This document shows, one piece after another, positions 46,000 through 58,245 of a DNA stretch of 64,000 bases (position 1 is its first letter; every line of letters begins with the position of its first letter). A model generated the notes under the pieces. It had not been told where the DNA came from and made no database searches. It saw only the letters and a program-made list of their open reading frames with translations. The position numbers and the translations under genes are program-made. The stretch is taken from positions 17,386,001-17,450,000 of the forward strand of contig CM071596.1 of the NCBI GenBank assembly GCA_036435485.1. The letters run 5' to 3'. The DNA is from Saposhnikovia divaricata. Lineage: Eukaryota > Streptophyta > Magnoliopsida > Apiales > Apiaceae.

Positions 46000-47523
46000 T
46001 AAATTGTAGTGATGTACCAAGAACAACCCCTCCAAAAATACCTGTTAAAAAAATTTGCGAAGTTAGATATTAAGTTTTTCATTATCATAATCTATACACC
46101 GAGTTCACACACACACACACGACACACGGAAACACGCTTGTATGGAAGAAATTTCTATCTCATATGAATCACTTTCGGATGGATCTTTACTTCTACAATG
46201 GTCTGTTCACCACTATTTTTTAATGGCTCATTGGTATATCTAGATATCTATACTATTTTGTTAAAGCCGAATTGTTAAAAGTGTGGTAGTCGGTTGGTAC
46301 CTGGGCTTTAATCAGTCAGTAGTTTGGGCCTAACTTTTTAAAAAGTGTTTTAATAATTAAAACAGATCACTTAAATTATAAATTAACTTTTCTAATTAAA
46401 ATCCAAGTTTAAAATAGTGTTTATAACTAAAATCAACTCTATATAAACTCATAATTCTCTGAAAGAGATATTATAAGAAATAACAAATTACAAATTAAAA
46501 TTAAAACAAGATCAAGACTCTTCTTGCTAATGGTGAGTGAAAATAGATCTACTCTAGATACAGGGGAGATCACGAGGGAACACATTACTGAAACAAATTA
46601 ATTAATTCAACTTTATATCTATGCTTACTATTTATCTACAATTGAATTAAGGTTTTGAATTTCGTGTCGGGTTTGTGTCAAGTAGACTGTACCCGGTTGA
46701 GGTTTTGGGATTACCGAACACGATCCAAAAATTATTTAGGATGAAAATCATGATCCCAACCCGACACTAAAAACACTTTTTACCAAAACGCAACCCGAAA
46801 ATAATACTCATTTATATCAACCACCAATAAACAACATCAACAAAATCATCAAAATTTAATCTATACTACACCGAATATTATCTATTGAGTATTGAAATCA
46901 AATTGTATATAATATATATTGAGATCTAGCATGTAGTAACAAGGAAAGTGAATGGACTTGTGATATTCGAAGTCTCCATACCCGTGAAATCTGGATCGGA
47001 TCCGTTGGTTGGATAAATTAGACACTTCTTTATTGGCGGAGAAATCAGTGAGTTTGCCGATTTTTGAGATGAGATTGCAGAGATTTTATGGTATAGATGA
47101 TCAATAAAAAGGAGGAGAAGGGCGTTAAAAACGGGAAAGAAGCACGGTTGAGCAATCCGAAGAATCGAGACGTATAAACAATATTGTATAGTTTAGTGGT
47201 CCAGTTGTATAATTGAGTGACCCACTATATAACGTGTTGTATATTGTCCACATACATTTATTAAATTTAATTGAAATAATAATGTACAATTGTTTGCCAC
47301 TTCGATACACACTAGTTATAAAAGTTATAATAAAAGCCATAAATCACATGTTTCAGTTACAACGTAAGATTTAAACAATTGTGTAATATGTTGTATATAA
47401 ATTTTAACATTAATTAAATAATTATAAAGTTTTAATATTTTCTTAGATTTATATTTACTCTTTAAAAAAATTATTATTATTTTAATTAATAATTAGGGTA
47501 AGTAATTAAGACAGTGAAACACT
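46000..47523. other. Spacer, no recognised gene
   Basis: AT-rich sequence with an AC microsatellite (46108-46123) and a short GC-richer part near 46660-46800 (cgggtttgtgtc, tacccggttg). Minor ORFs such as 47125-47340 are unremarkable and recur identically in the right copy because of the duplication. Confidence 0.5.
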
Positions 47524-47600
47524 TGTGGAGCCCATTCTATACAACAAAAGCAAAAAAAAGGGAGAAGGTAGATAGTGCGACCATGTGAATGCAAAAGCAG
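47524..47600 (-). promoter_or_regulatory. Conserved upstream-type block beside the exon-3 relic
   Basis: The sequence starts tgtggagcccattctataca, then has gtgcgaccatgtgaatgcaa and aagcagttgg. It lies ~1.5 kb upstream of the relic exon 3. Confidence 0.35.
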
Positions 47601-47707
47601 TTGGTATTTTGTACCTTTATTGTTGGACTACTTGATGACGCTTGCATACTTTAATATTCAACTATATTGAAAATTAATCATAAAGTGTGTCTAATTCTCA
47701 AATTTAT

Positions 47708-47721
47708 GGACGGAGGGAGTA
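47708..47721. repeat. Stowaway-type MITE end
   Basis: GGACGGAGGGAGTA is the reverse complement of the common plant Stowaway/Mariner terminal sequence TACTCCCTCCGTCC. Only one end is seen. The same 14 bases recur at 63839-63852. Confidence 0.4.
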
Positions 47722-47807
47722 GAGATGGTGAACGTTTTTTGTTATAAGTCGGTTTAGAATTAAAGAATGCAAATTAGAATTTATTAAAAAATAATTAACT
47801 ATTCGTA

Positions 47808-47868
47808 TATACATATGTGTGTGTGTATATATATACATATATATATGTATATATATATATATATATGT
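47808..47868. repeat. TG/TA microsatellite at the right end of the left duplicate
   Basis: Alternating tg/ta dinucleotides. The matching tract in the right copy begins at about 63945 and runs off the window. Confidence 0.9.
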
Positions 47869-47899
47869 TGGAAATGCATAAGGATTAACTCAAATAATT

Positions 47900-48541
47900 A
47901 TGTTTTAAATGAATTCTATAACTTGGAAAGAAAAAAAAATCCCGTAAATAACAATGGCAGCCATTGAATAATATTTTATTAATTACGCTTAAAAATACCA
48001 GGATTCATGCTTGATTTCCATACCATTTATTTCATTGTTATAATGTAATTTTATGTTTAATGCACATTAAATTTGTGGTGTTTTTTCAATTTTTTGTTGG
48101 TTCTAGTTTATTCTTACTTAAACAATATTCCTGGATTTTTGGTATTGTTTTAATTTCTTTTGCAGAAATTCTTTTGGACTTCTGAGATTGTTCCATATAT
48201 TGGTTTTTCGTTGGATTTCTTCCAATGAGGTCAGTACTTTTAGCTCTCAACTACTTTGATTTTTTATGTTTAATTTAGTTTGTTTCTGTTAGACATGGAA
48301 ATATATGTTGAGGCTTTTGTTTCTTTAAATTACTAAACCTCATCATGGTTTTTGTGTAATAATTTGACCATCTTAAAAAGCTTTTATTAGATTGGTAGTA
48401 AGTGATGAGCAATGCAACATGTCAGAGTAAAAGATCAGTGCCCCTAATTATTGACCAATTACCTCTTGCTACTCACCATTAGATTAGGTAATGATAAGAA
48501 ACAATTTAATTAGTAAAAGCCATGATTAAATTAGTGGTGCA
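47900..48541 (+). other. Spacer related to 39838-40440 and 57250-57950, between the two duplicates
   Basis: A more diverged copy of the intergenic unit, including the TTTTGCAG / GGTCAGT-bounded segment at 48166-48229. It ends at the start of the right duplicate. No intact gene. Confidence 0.55.
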
Positions 48542-50519
48542 CTGATTCAAACAAAAACAAACGCATTAAGTTTTCACATTTAATTTTAAAAAAAGTAATT
48601 TCTACTAATAAAAAATTTCAAAACATCCAACCAAATGAAGTCCCTTTGGTTAGACACAAAAACATAAAAAAGTACATAAAAGAGAATCTTAATCTAAAAG
48701 AACTCATGATATACGGGCGGTGTTTGGCTTTGATTATTTAGCTCTAATAAAATTTTGGTTTTCTTTATATGAAATAAAGTTGACTTCTAACTTAACGTTG
48801 CTCTTATTATTTGTGAACAAACGGAACCATAGTATAGATTATAACTGAACATACAAACATGCATGTTAAATTGTCAAAGCAATGTTTCAGATCATAAGAT
48901 CAATGAACCTTAATAATCATGTTATGCCATATTTTTGGCATGTCTAATAATCTCCCAAATTTCTAATATTATCAATTTTTAATTCATATTAATAATTTCT
49001 TAATGCCCAAGTTTTATCCTCTCTGTGAAATGAAGAAAGAATCAATATCAATTAACGAATAACGGAAAATATCTTCAAACGATATTTCTTCAAATCAGGA
49101 AGATATCACAAGGCCAAGATTAAATCAGATAAAATCAGTAATTGCTCACATTAACAAAGTTTATCCCTAAAGTCTCTTAGGGATCGAATATAAATTGGTA
49201 CGCATGCATCTCGGCAAAAGGGATCTGATACACGAGACAAATCGAGACACCTACCAAATCCAGCCCCTCTATTTTCATAAACCCCTAACCCCTAAAAACA
49301 GCCGTATTCATACACAATCGCTCTACTAATCCAGCACAATTCCGATTCATGTTGTTATGAAATTCCTCCAACAACAAATCAGTACCGCTTGATCATTAGA
49401 TAAAAAAGGCGATAATATCAATATAAAATTGAGTAACTGATGGTTGTGACAAAAAGAAACCATAGTTTAGACTTCTACAACACAGAAAAAACATGCATGT
49501 AAATGTCTTTTCTTCAAATGGCCCTGTGAGGGACTCCTTTCCTCTTCTTTTTCATTTTAGCACTCAGCAGTTGTCTCCACAAGATCTGCTGCAGCTGTTT
49601 CTCTAATTTCTGCTGCTTCAGCTGCATCCCTATCTGCTGCTGCTGCAGCAGCAGCTCTGAGCTTAAGGAATGGAGGATCTGTGGCTTTTTCCTTCCTTAA
49701 GAAAGCCTTCACCTGATCAAGATAATTTTTTGTTCTAAAAAATCATATTCATACAGAATGGTGAGGTTTACATAAATATGGTTTGTAGACAAAATATGAA
49801 CCGAATCCCACAGACATACACACCTTACACTCGAGGCTGCAGTACCGGTACGGTGCAGGGTTATGAAGGATTCTTTTTCATATTTCACAGTTAGAGCTTG
49901 TCTCAGCTACCTCTTGATCCCTGACCTTGTTGTCCAAGGGATGTACAACTACACTCCGGTTCTTGGTGCACTTGTACAGCTGCCATCACCATGTAAAACT
50001 TCATTAGATGAATAATGAACATTGTCACATAGAAGATAATTATTTATTTTATTTATTTATATAATAAGAATGCGGATAATTTATTGTCTTCATACTATAT
50101 TGTTATCATGAACAGCCCGATTTGTACCACTAATAAATGGAATAATACTAATTATGCAGAAACTGGTCAGATCTATAAACTGTATATGTTTTTAAGCACA
50201 ATATGATTCCGGTTAGTTGTCAAGCATATACTTAGTAATTTATGTTATATTTCTAATCCAGTTGTACTTTAGATAATCATTACAGTAAGATAAGATTAAG
50301 ATGGAAAAGTAAAACGAAGGGGGTTCCCATCATATGTCAAAAAAATTAGGGTTCCTGTGCACTGTTTCTATGCCTTAAAAAACTTTGATTAAAATATGAA
50401 TGATGTAGAATACAGAGGTTTCTATATAACAGGGTTATGAGCAATATACCACAATTTGAGGAGAGGTGACCTTAATATCACAAACCTAGGGGTAGGGGGA
50501 AATTGATTACATGACCCTG

Positions 50520-50910
50520 GATTTCCCACACCAGAAGCAGCTGGTCGCACATGTCTGATGACCAGCATAATAGGACATAGCGCAATGTCAGGAGCACTCA
50601 GCTGTCACCAGCGACCAGTTGCTGGGGCCTTGCAACTATGCGCAATGAGAGAAGCAGTAAGCTGTCACTAGCCACCTATTGCTGTGACCGTGCACAATGT
50701 GCCAAAGCGTGACATAAAAAATTTCCATTTCCTATGCATCCACGCAATGCGGGCAGAACCCAGATGTCACCGGTAGTTTCTGTGGCCTTGCATGATGTGC
50801 AAAAGCATGACATATCAAGTGAGAAAATTAACTATGCATTCACGCAATTCGTAGGAACCAGCTGGCGTGCACCGCATGGATGCCCAACCCATTTTGTGAA
50901 ATCGGCCCCT
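50520..50910. repeat. GC-rich degenerate tandem repeat in the PLATZ-4 intron
   Basis: Near-identical to 39060-39450. The 87-codon ORF across part of it (50734-50997) exists only because the repeat is duplicated. Confidence 0.6.
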
Positions 50911-51330
50911 TTCCAGATTGTGGTATTCAGAACAGACTTCCAAAAATCTGGTACTTTAGGCAATTATTCGGTCGAATTTTATATAGCATCTAAGTGATGC
51001 ATGCAGTCCTCATGTCTTAGTTGGATATACAGAAATTGTTAGAGTCTAGAATTGACAGGTAATGAATGTTGTAGATACCTTCAGCAAAGAAGAAGAATAT
51101 TGTACTAAAGTTTACAAAAAATTTACAAAATCTTGCAGAATTGATTAATCAGAACATAAAAAATATGGTTACAAGACAATAACAAATAAACGTGGAAATT
51201 TGTTTTCGAGAGTGTAATTTTGATCATTACCTGAATCTTGGAACAATCAATCAATTCTTTCAAGTCTGTCCCAATAACGGCATCCTGTTTAACATGTTTA
51301 TATATCCTTAGGGTTCTATGTCCGCCACAT

Positions 51331-51335
51331 GAACC
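51331..51335. repeat. Target site duplication (left) of the Reina element
   Basis: gaacc, identical to 56956-56960. In PLATZ-3 the same place reads gaacctgatggcg without interruption. Confidence 0.95.
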
Positions 51336-51704
51336 TGCTACAGATTAACTCGATTTCACTTAAATGAATGCTCAGAAATTCGATAATTAATATATATGAA
51401 CTGTTTACTGGAATTAACAATCGAAGTTACAATATTAAAGATATGACTTAGGCTGCAATTACGAATTGAAAATGTAACTACAACCCAGCCTCAACCACAT
51501 TCGAGAGGTGGCGCTCTCCCAACCCTATTTCCTTGATACCAAACACAATAATACGTTCTCCTGCTTCCCTTTGCCCTAATACCCCTTTTTCTTGCCAAAA
51601 GACTTTTCTGCCCCTGCTCTTCTTATTTAATGACCCGCTTGCCCTTTGACCCTCTTCTTGCATAAGTCAACAACGTGGGACCCTTTTCTTGTGGGTTCGT
51701 AGCA
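51336..51704 (-). repeat. 3' LTR of the Reina element (369 bp)
   Basis: Plus-strand ends tgctac…gtagca, a 6-bp inverted pair. The last ~27 codons of pol and the stop (51623) lie inside it. Confidence 0.95.
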
Positions 51705-53851
51705 TTACCCGGGGCCCAAACTGCCACCTTGTCCTCAAGGTGAAAATGGGGAAACCTTAAGTTCAAAGCATCAAACTCTTCCCAAGTCGCTTCCCAAACA
51801 GGTAACTCACGCCATTTAATCAAAACCTCTACTGCCATATGATCCCCACAATCCCTGTTTCTGACTTCCAGGACGGACTCTGGCTCAGCTTCTAAAACCA
51901 TATCTGCAGTGACCTGGGACGGTAAAGGAACAGATGGTGGGTGCTGGCCTTCTGCCTTTTTAAGCTGTGATATATGAAACACGTTGTGTATTTTTGCTGA
52001 TGGTGGGAGTTGTAATCGGTATGCCACCTGCCCAATGCGGTCCAGGACTATAAACGGCCCATAAAATCTAGGTGCCAGCTTCTCATTAGCTCGTGAGGCT
52101 AAGGACCTTTGCCTGTATGGTTGAAGGCGTAAATAAACAAAGTCTCCCTTCATGAATTCTAATTCTCGCCTGTGAGCATCTTCGTAAGATCTCATCCTTT
52201 GTTGTGCACGAAGGAGATGCCCTTTTAAATCATCCAACACTGCATCTCGTTCCAACAACTGATCCTCGAGAGCAGCCACTGAGGTGTCCCCTTTCTTAAA
52301 CCGAATGAGATGAGGTGGTTCACGTCCATAGACTACTTCGAACGGAGAATGATTGGTGGATGAGTGTATTGATGTATTGTACCAATACTCTGCCCATGGC
52401 AGCCACTGAGCCCAGCTACGAGGTTTTCCCTGTATAAAGCACCTGAGGTACCCTTCTAACGTTTTGTTGACCACCTCAGTCTGGCCATCCGACTGAGGGT
52501 GGTAGGCAGTGCTACGATGCAAGGCAGTACTCTGTAGCTTGAACAGCTCCTTCCAAAAAAGACTCATAAATATCCTGTCACAATCTGAAACTATGGTAGA
52601 AGGGTAACCATGAAGGCGTACAATCTCTTTGATGAAAACCTGGGCGATACTCGGAGCTGTGAACGGGTGAGATATCCCGATAAAATGAGCATACTTTGAT
52701 AAGCGGTCTACGACTACCAAGATGGTGTCAACTCCGTGCGACTTCGGCAACCCTTCGACGAAATCCAAGGATACGTCCTCCCAAATGCGTGTGGGTATTG
52801 GTAAGGGCTGCAGAAGTCCAGCTGGCCTGAGGGAATCATGTTTTTGCTGTTGACAAACACTGCACTCTCGTACATACTTGGTTATCGCCTTGCGCATACC
52901 CAACCAAAACCATTCCTTCGCCAGACGTTGGTATGTTTTAAACTCGCCCGAGTGACCTCCTATGGGAGAGGCATGATATTCCTTAAGTATTGACAAAATC
53001 AGTCCATGTTGAGAGGGTAGGAGTATCCTGCCTTTGTAGCGAACGATGTCGTGCACCAGTTCATACCCTTTAAGATGTGGCCTATTAGCTTCTAAGTCAT
53101 CCTTTAGCTGTTGAATGAACTTATCACCCCTGATAGCTTCGAGAATCACCTCCCAAGGCACTCCCCCTACCGAAATCAACGCCCCTAACTCCACATTCTC
53201 ATCCGCCACCCGAGACAAAGCATCTGCCGCCTTGTTGCTGGCCCCCGGTTTGTACACAATCTGGAATTGATACCCAAGCAGTTTGCTAACCCAACGCTGG
53301 TATTCAGTACCAACCTCCCTTTGTTCCATTAAGAACTTCAAACTTTGTTGGTCTGTCCGTATAATGAAGGGGTGTCCAAGTAGGTAGTGTCGCCATTTTT
53401 GCACAACCAAGACAATCGCCATAAGCTCCTTTTCATATATTGATTTGAGACGTGCTCGTTGGCCCAAGGTTTTACTGTAATATGCAATGGGGTGTTCTTG
53501 TTGGAGAAGCACAGCGCCCAGCCCAAACCCGGAGGCATCAGTTTCCAACACAAACGGCTTCGAAAAATCCGGCATCTGGAGTACCGGGGCAGACATTAAG
53601 GCCTGTTTAAGCAGTTGGAAGGCATCAGTGGCCTCGGTTGACCATCCAAATCGATCTTTCTTGAGTTGTTCCGTGAGGGGACCAGCCAGGAGTGCGTAAT
53701 TTCTGATGAACTTCCTGTAGTAACCGGAAAGCCCAAGAAAACCACGAAGTTCCTTGATGTTTTTGGGTGTTGGCCAGGCTAACATAGCTTGTATTTTTGA
53801 AGGGTCAACCGCGACTCCACTATGTGATATCAAATGCCCAAGATAGGCCAC
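51623..53851 (-). pseudogene. Reina RT end, RNase H, integrase and chromodomain
   Basis: It begins in RT at [20 protein letters not shown]. RNase H shows VLETDASGFGLGAVLL and ADALSRV. The integrase zinc finger includes HASPIGGHSGEFKTYQRL and CSVCQQQKH. The core has Asp in DVSLDFVEGLP, Asp in TIVSDCDRIF and Glu in SDGQTEVVNK. The GPY/F module (FYGPFIVLDRIG) and a chromodomain (VLIKWRELPVWEATWEEFDA) follow. The chromodomain binds histone marks and directs integration. The stop falls in the 3' LTR. The start at 53851 is only the first ATG after the frameshift. Confidence 0.9.
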
Positions 53852-55656
53852 TTTTTCCTTTCCGAATTCACATTTTTTTTATTAGCATAGAGCTGTTGAT
53901 CTTTGAGTATTTGTAGTACCACCTTGAGATGTTTCACATGCTGCTCCTGGTTGGTGCTGTACACAAGGATATCGTCAAAAAACACCAATACGAACTTACG
54001 TAGAAAGGGTCGAAATACCTCATTCATAATGCTTTGAAAGGTTGCCGGGGCGTTGGTGAGCCCGAACGGCATAACTAGAAATTCGTAGTGGCCTTCATGG
54101 GTTCGGAATGCAGTTTTTGGCACATCCTCAGTTCGAACCCTGACTTGGTGATAGCCTGATTTGAGATCTAACTTAGTGAAAACCGCTGCTCCATGTAGTT
54201 CGTCCAACAGCTCCTCTATGACTGGTATGGGGAATTTGTTTGGCACCGTGGCTTTGTTTAGTGCTCGGTAGTCTACACAGAAGCGCCATGACCCGTCTTT
54301 TTTTTTTACAAGTAACACGGGACTAGAGTACGGACTGCTGGATAATTGTATTATGCCCGCAGTGAGCATATCATGGATGAGTCGCTCTATCTCGTCTTTC
54401 TGCGCTTGTGAGTACCGGTAGGGTCTAACATTCACGGGATTTGTACCAGTCTTTAAAGTGATGTTATGATCCTGTTGTCTCCGCGGAGGCAGCCCTGACG
54501 GCAATTTAAACACATCAGAGTACTCGTGAATTAAAGGAAACAAAAATTTTGGTACCTCACTATCAACCTCATCTGGGTTTCGTGCGAGATGGTTGAATTC
54601 CACCAGGAAACCATTTTTCTCCTTCCTTATAGTCTTAAGCATAGCCTTTAGAGTGATTTCAGATCTACCCAACGAAGCATCCCCTGTCAATGTTACCATC
54701 TCATTTCCCAGTTTGAACTTAATTTTCTGTGCCTTCCAGTTCGCTGTCATTGTCCCCAACTTCTCTAACCACTGTAGCCCCAAAATTAAGTCCGAATTAC
54801 CCAAAGCTATGGGCAGAAACTCTTCTATGATGGTGATGCCTTGCAATTTGAGCACCACTGACTTGCAAACTCCTTGGCTCTGCACAGTTTCCCCAGTTCC
54901 CAATGAAACTCCGAAGTGTTTTGAAGGACAACAATTTACTCCCAATTCCCCTACTATCTCCGAAGATATGAAGTTATGGGTTGCTCCGGGGTCGATCATG
55001 ACCACCACTGACTTCCCGTTTATCTCCCCCCGAAGCTTGAATGTTTTTGGGCTAGTGATGCCAACAACCGAATTTAATGAGATTTCTGGCTGCAACTCTT
55101 CCCCTAACCCCGGGTCGTCTTCCTCTCCTGACTCCAACGTAACTGTCTCATCCTCACAAGACCCCTCCTCCTGCGTGAGTAGCACACTAAGTTCCCGTCT
55201 CTGACACTTATGCCCTATAGACCACTTGCCATCACACTTAAAGCATAATCCCTTCGACCTCTTCTCTTGTAACTCCTTTTCGCTTAACCTCCTTATTTCA
55301 CCCATGGGTTTGGCTACTGGCAAGGGACTGCTCCCAGTTGATATTCCGGAGTGGCTATAACTACCATACGACTTCATTGAAGGCGCGAAACTGCTACTAT
55401 TCGAACGGGGCGAGTACTGCCCACTAAGGTTACTTGTTCCAGTTTTGAACTCGCCTCTATTCCAACTTCCCCCAAGTTTCGTCTCCCCTCTGCTCTTGCC
55501 CCACCTTAATTTTTCTTCGACCATGTGGGCCAATTCCATGGCGTGATCCACCGTAAGTGGGCACAACAATCTCACCTCAGCCTTTATGTCATCACGCAAC
55601 CCATTCAAAAATTGTCCCAGAGATAATTCTTCAGATACATTCTCAAGCGGTGCCAA
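53830..55656 (-). pseudogene. Reina gag C-terminal half, protease and RT N-terminal half
   Basis: A gag remnant ([20 protein letters not shown]) leads to a zinc-knuckle-like [14 protein letters not shown], then the protease ([14 protein letters not shown]) and RT with [30 protein letters not shown] and the catalytic FFDDILVYS. At about 53875 a run of eight A (minus strand) is one base short of keeping frame, so RT is split from the rest. It is in the same frame as the upstream gag part, separated only by one TGA. Confidence 0.9.
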
Positions 55657-55755
55657 CAGCTCTATAAATTTTAAACGATAATCCGTAACTGTACCTCCTT
55701 GACGATGTGCTAACCACTGTTCCTGTAGCGTTCCAGTAGCTTGGGACCGGAAATG

Positions 55756-56559
55756 TCATCGCGGCAAATTCTTTGCCTGATTCCATGTCTCAATCGGCCT
55801 CCTCCTGTGTTCCCATTGAAACCATGACAGGGCCTGACCTTCCAACGCCACAATAGTCGCCTCCACTTTCTCCGTTTCATTAAGCCCATAAAAACTGAAA
55901 AATCGTTCGGCCCTCAATATCCAACCATCTGGGTTAGTACCATCAAACAACGGCATATCCAATTTCTTATGTCGCCAAGAATTTCCATTCGCCCACCCGG
56001 GTCCTCCACCCGAACCCGACCCGGCTCCAACTCCCTGGCCCGACCCGTATCCGCCTCCATGACCCGGCCCGTATCCTAACCCAGGTCCCGTATTAGAACC
56101 CGACCCAACCAAAACTCCGCCCAACCCTACTTCGCCGCCCCTTTTCCCCCCACTAGAGCTTCCTTCCCCAACCACAACTCCCCCAATGTTAAGGGCTGTG
56201 TCTACCTCGGGCTGCTTGTTTTTCTGAGAACGAAGGGCTGTCAGGGTTGATTTAACCTCCGATTGAAAAAGGAGTTGGTCATCTCTCATGGAGGTAATCA
56301 GAGATTCCTGGGCATCACGAGATCTGTTGATTCTACCTTCAAGACGCGCCACCGCCGCCGCCAATTTATCTTCCTGCTGCTTTGTTACCTCGTCGAACAT
56401 CGAAACGATTTTAGAGATGAGGGTTTGTTGCAGACCCCCCACCGCTCCTTTTATCGCCGCCGCCACTTCAACATTTACTATTTCTTGAATCGAACCTTGC
56501 GCCGCCTCTAACCTTTCCTCCATCTTATCCAACCTTTCTTTATCCGTAGAAGGGGCCAT
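55756..56559 (-). pseudogene. Reina gag N-terminal half
   Basis: The ATG at 56559 is 28 bases from the LTR, a short leader. A predicted helical/coiled first ~110 residues is followed by a Gly/Ser-rich linker (~130-195) and the gag domain (KKLDMPLFDGTNPDGWILRA, RFFSFYGLNETEKVEATIVA). The frame ends at TGA (55756-55758) inside the gag domain and resumes in frame at once, so this is a nonsense mutation. Confidence 0.88.
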
Positions 56560-56570
56560 GGATCTCGACC

Positions 56571-56582
56571 GCTCTGATACCA
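56571..56582 (-). other. Primer binding site of the Reina element
   Basis: TGGTATCAGAGC on the minus strand, complementary to the 3' end of initiator tRNA-Met, four bases from the LTR. Confidence 0.92.
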
Positions 56583-56586
56583 GATT

Positions 56587-56955
56587 TGCTATAGATTAAC
56601 TCGATTTCACTTAAATGAATGCTCAGAAATTCGATAATTAATATATATGAACTGTTTACTGGAATTAACAATCGAAGTTACAATAATAAAGATATGACTT
56701 AGGCTGCAATTACGAATTGAAAATGTAACTACAACCCAGCCTCAACCACATTCGAGAGGTGGCGCTCTCCCAACCCTATTTCCTTGATACAAAACACAAT
56801 AATACGTTCTCCTGCTTCCCTTTGCCCTAATACCCCTTTTTCTTGCCAAAAGACTTTTCTGCCCCTGCTCTTCTTATTTAATGACCCGCTTGCCCTTTGA
56901 CCCTCTTCTTGCATAAGTCAACAACGTGGGACCCTTTTCTTGTGGGTTCGTAGCA
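56587..56955 (-). repeat. 5' LTR of the Reina element (369 bp)
   Basis: Same length as the 3' LTR, with three visible differences (near the start, near the middle of the AT-rich part, and in the 'ccttgatac' segment). Confidence 0.95.
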
Positions 56956-56960
56956 GAACC
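56956..56960. repeat. Target site duplication (right) of the Reina element
   Basis: gaacc, matching 51331-51335. Confidence 0.95.
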
Positions 56961-57344
56961 TGATGGCGAGAAACAGTGTTTGCAAATTGGCAAATGACAA
57001 TCTATGCAGTACATGTTAGTCTCTTAGTTGCTCAGATTATGAGCTGAGCAATTATTGAAGAATTCTTTCCGAAGAAATGGTTGCAGCCACGTTGGCTTGC
57101 CATGAACTTGTTCCTCGTGAAAAATAAATCCTTGTCACTAATCGAAGGAGATTAATATTGATGAAAATTTACTAGACAGTATAAATTTTGGTGATTCCTG
57201 TAAAATAAATAGTGATTTCATCATAGATCTAGTGATATATTCTTATATGCGTATAAATGCATTTGGTAACTTGGGAAGAGAAAAAAAAAAAAAGCATCCC
57301 GTAAATATTCAGTGTCAGGCATTGAGTATTATTTTATAGATTAG

Positions 57345-58245
57345 GCTTGAAAATACCATGATTCTTGTTTGCTTTCCATACCATTTATTTTGTTGTTATA
57401 ATGCAATTTATGTTTTTCATGGACTTTAAATATGTGGTGTTTTTTTTAAAAAAAATTATTGGTTGTTTACTTTAACAATATTCATGGATTTTTGGCATTT
57501 TAAATTTTTTTTTTTTTTTGCAGAAATTCTTCCAGAATTTTGAGATTGTTCCATATATTGTTACTTCATTGTATTTCTTCTATCAATCTTGAGGTCAGTA
57601 TTGTTTCTTTACTTTCTGATTACAGGTCAATACTTTTAGCTCTCAACTATTTTGATTTTGTATGTTTAATTTAGTTTGTTTCTGTTTGACTTCGAAATAT
57701 ATGTGTTCTGTTGAGGCTTTTGTTTCTTTAAATTACTGAACCTGGTTCTGGTTTTTGTGTAATAATTTGACCGTCTTAAAAAGCTTTTATTAGATTGGTA
57801 GTTAGTGATAACTAATGCGACATGGCAGAGTAAAAGATCAATTCCCCTTATTATTTTCCAGTACCTCTTGATACTCATCATTAGATTAGGTAATGATAAG
57901 CAACAATTTAATTGGTAAAAGCAGTAATTAAATTGTTGGGCACCCTTCAAAAAACCATTAGTGGTGCATTGTTCGTGAGTCGATCGGGTATGTGGTAAGG
58001 GTACATGGAGCGTTAGTTTGCATGAATTGGGTACGCGGGTCGATATGAGGATCCCTTTTTAAAAAAAATCAATACTGTACATAAATATTAAAAAATTATA
58101 TATATGTATATCAATATAAATCAACAATGTATTACTAAATTTAACTGACCAACCAAAGTACTCAGATTTCCAAAATTTAATATCTTATGCAATTAAAGAA
58201 TCAAAAATTGTAATGCAGCAAAGATATCCAAAACATGATTAAATT
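57345..58245 (+). other. Intergenic spacer, right copy
   Basis: Near-identical to 39838-40740. It includes the TTTGCAG-bounded exon-like relic near 57525. No gene. Confidence 0.6.

Larger units (their letters stand above)
37072..47868. repeat. Left copy of the segmental duplication (contains PLATZ-2 and PLATZ-3)
   Basis: Homology to 48542-64000 starts at ctgattcaaac (37072 and 48542) and continues to the TA microsatellite at 47868, which matches the window end. Differences are single substitutions, small indels, and three large events: the Reina insertion and the larger PLATZ exon-2 remnant in the right copy, and loss of PLATZ exon 1 plus intron in PLATZ-5. Confidence 0.9.
51336..56955 (-). 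mobile_element. Complete Reina-type chromovirus (Ty3/gypsy), 5620 bp
   Basis: Two 369-bp LTRs (51336-51704 and 56587-56955) flank one gag-pol region on the minus strand, with 5-bp target duplications gaacc on both sides. The LTRs differ at three positions by eye (over 99% identical), so the insertion is recent. The primer site is complementary to initiator tRNA-Met. The coding region has one nonsense codon in gag and one single-base shift in RT. The integrase core and C-terminal chromodomain fit the Reina clade. Confidence 0.93.
49557..57116 (-). pseudogene. PLATZ-4: PLATZ pseudogene split by a Reina retrotransposon
   Basis: Exon 4 is 49712-49557 and exon 3 is 49979-49824. Exon 2 is in two pieces: 57116-56961, then the Reina element, then 51335-51231. 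Lesions: the insertion itself; TAA inside exon 2 (in the stretch before ETNMYC); TGA replacing a zinc-ligand Cys codon of exon 3; acceptor CAG changed to CAC before exon 2; no exon 1; and the 7-base insertion in exon 4 shared with PLATZ-2. The first cluster still has His in CSAH. It cannot make a PLATZ protein. Confidence 0.9.

Noticed and set aside
46660..46800. Possible extra transposon from cgggtttgtgtc / tacccggttg motifs
   Set aside because: No terminal repeats or target duplications could be found.
54593..55204. 203-codon plus-strand ORF
   Set aside because: Lies opposite the Reina gag/protease region; composition is that of an antisense shadow.
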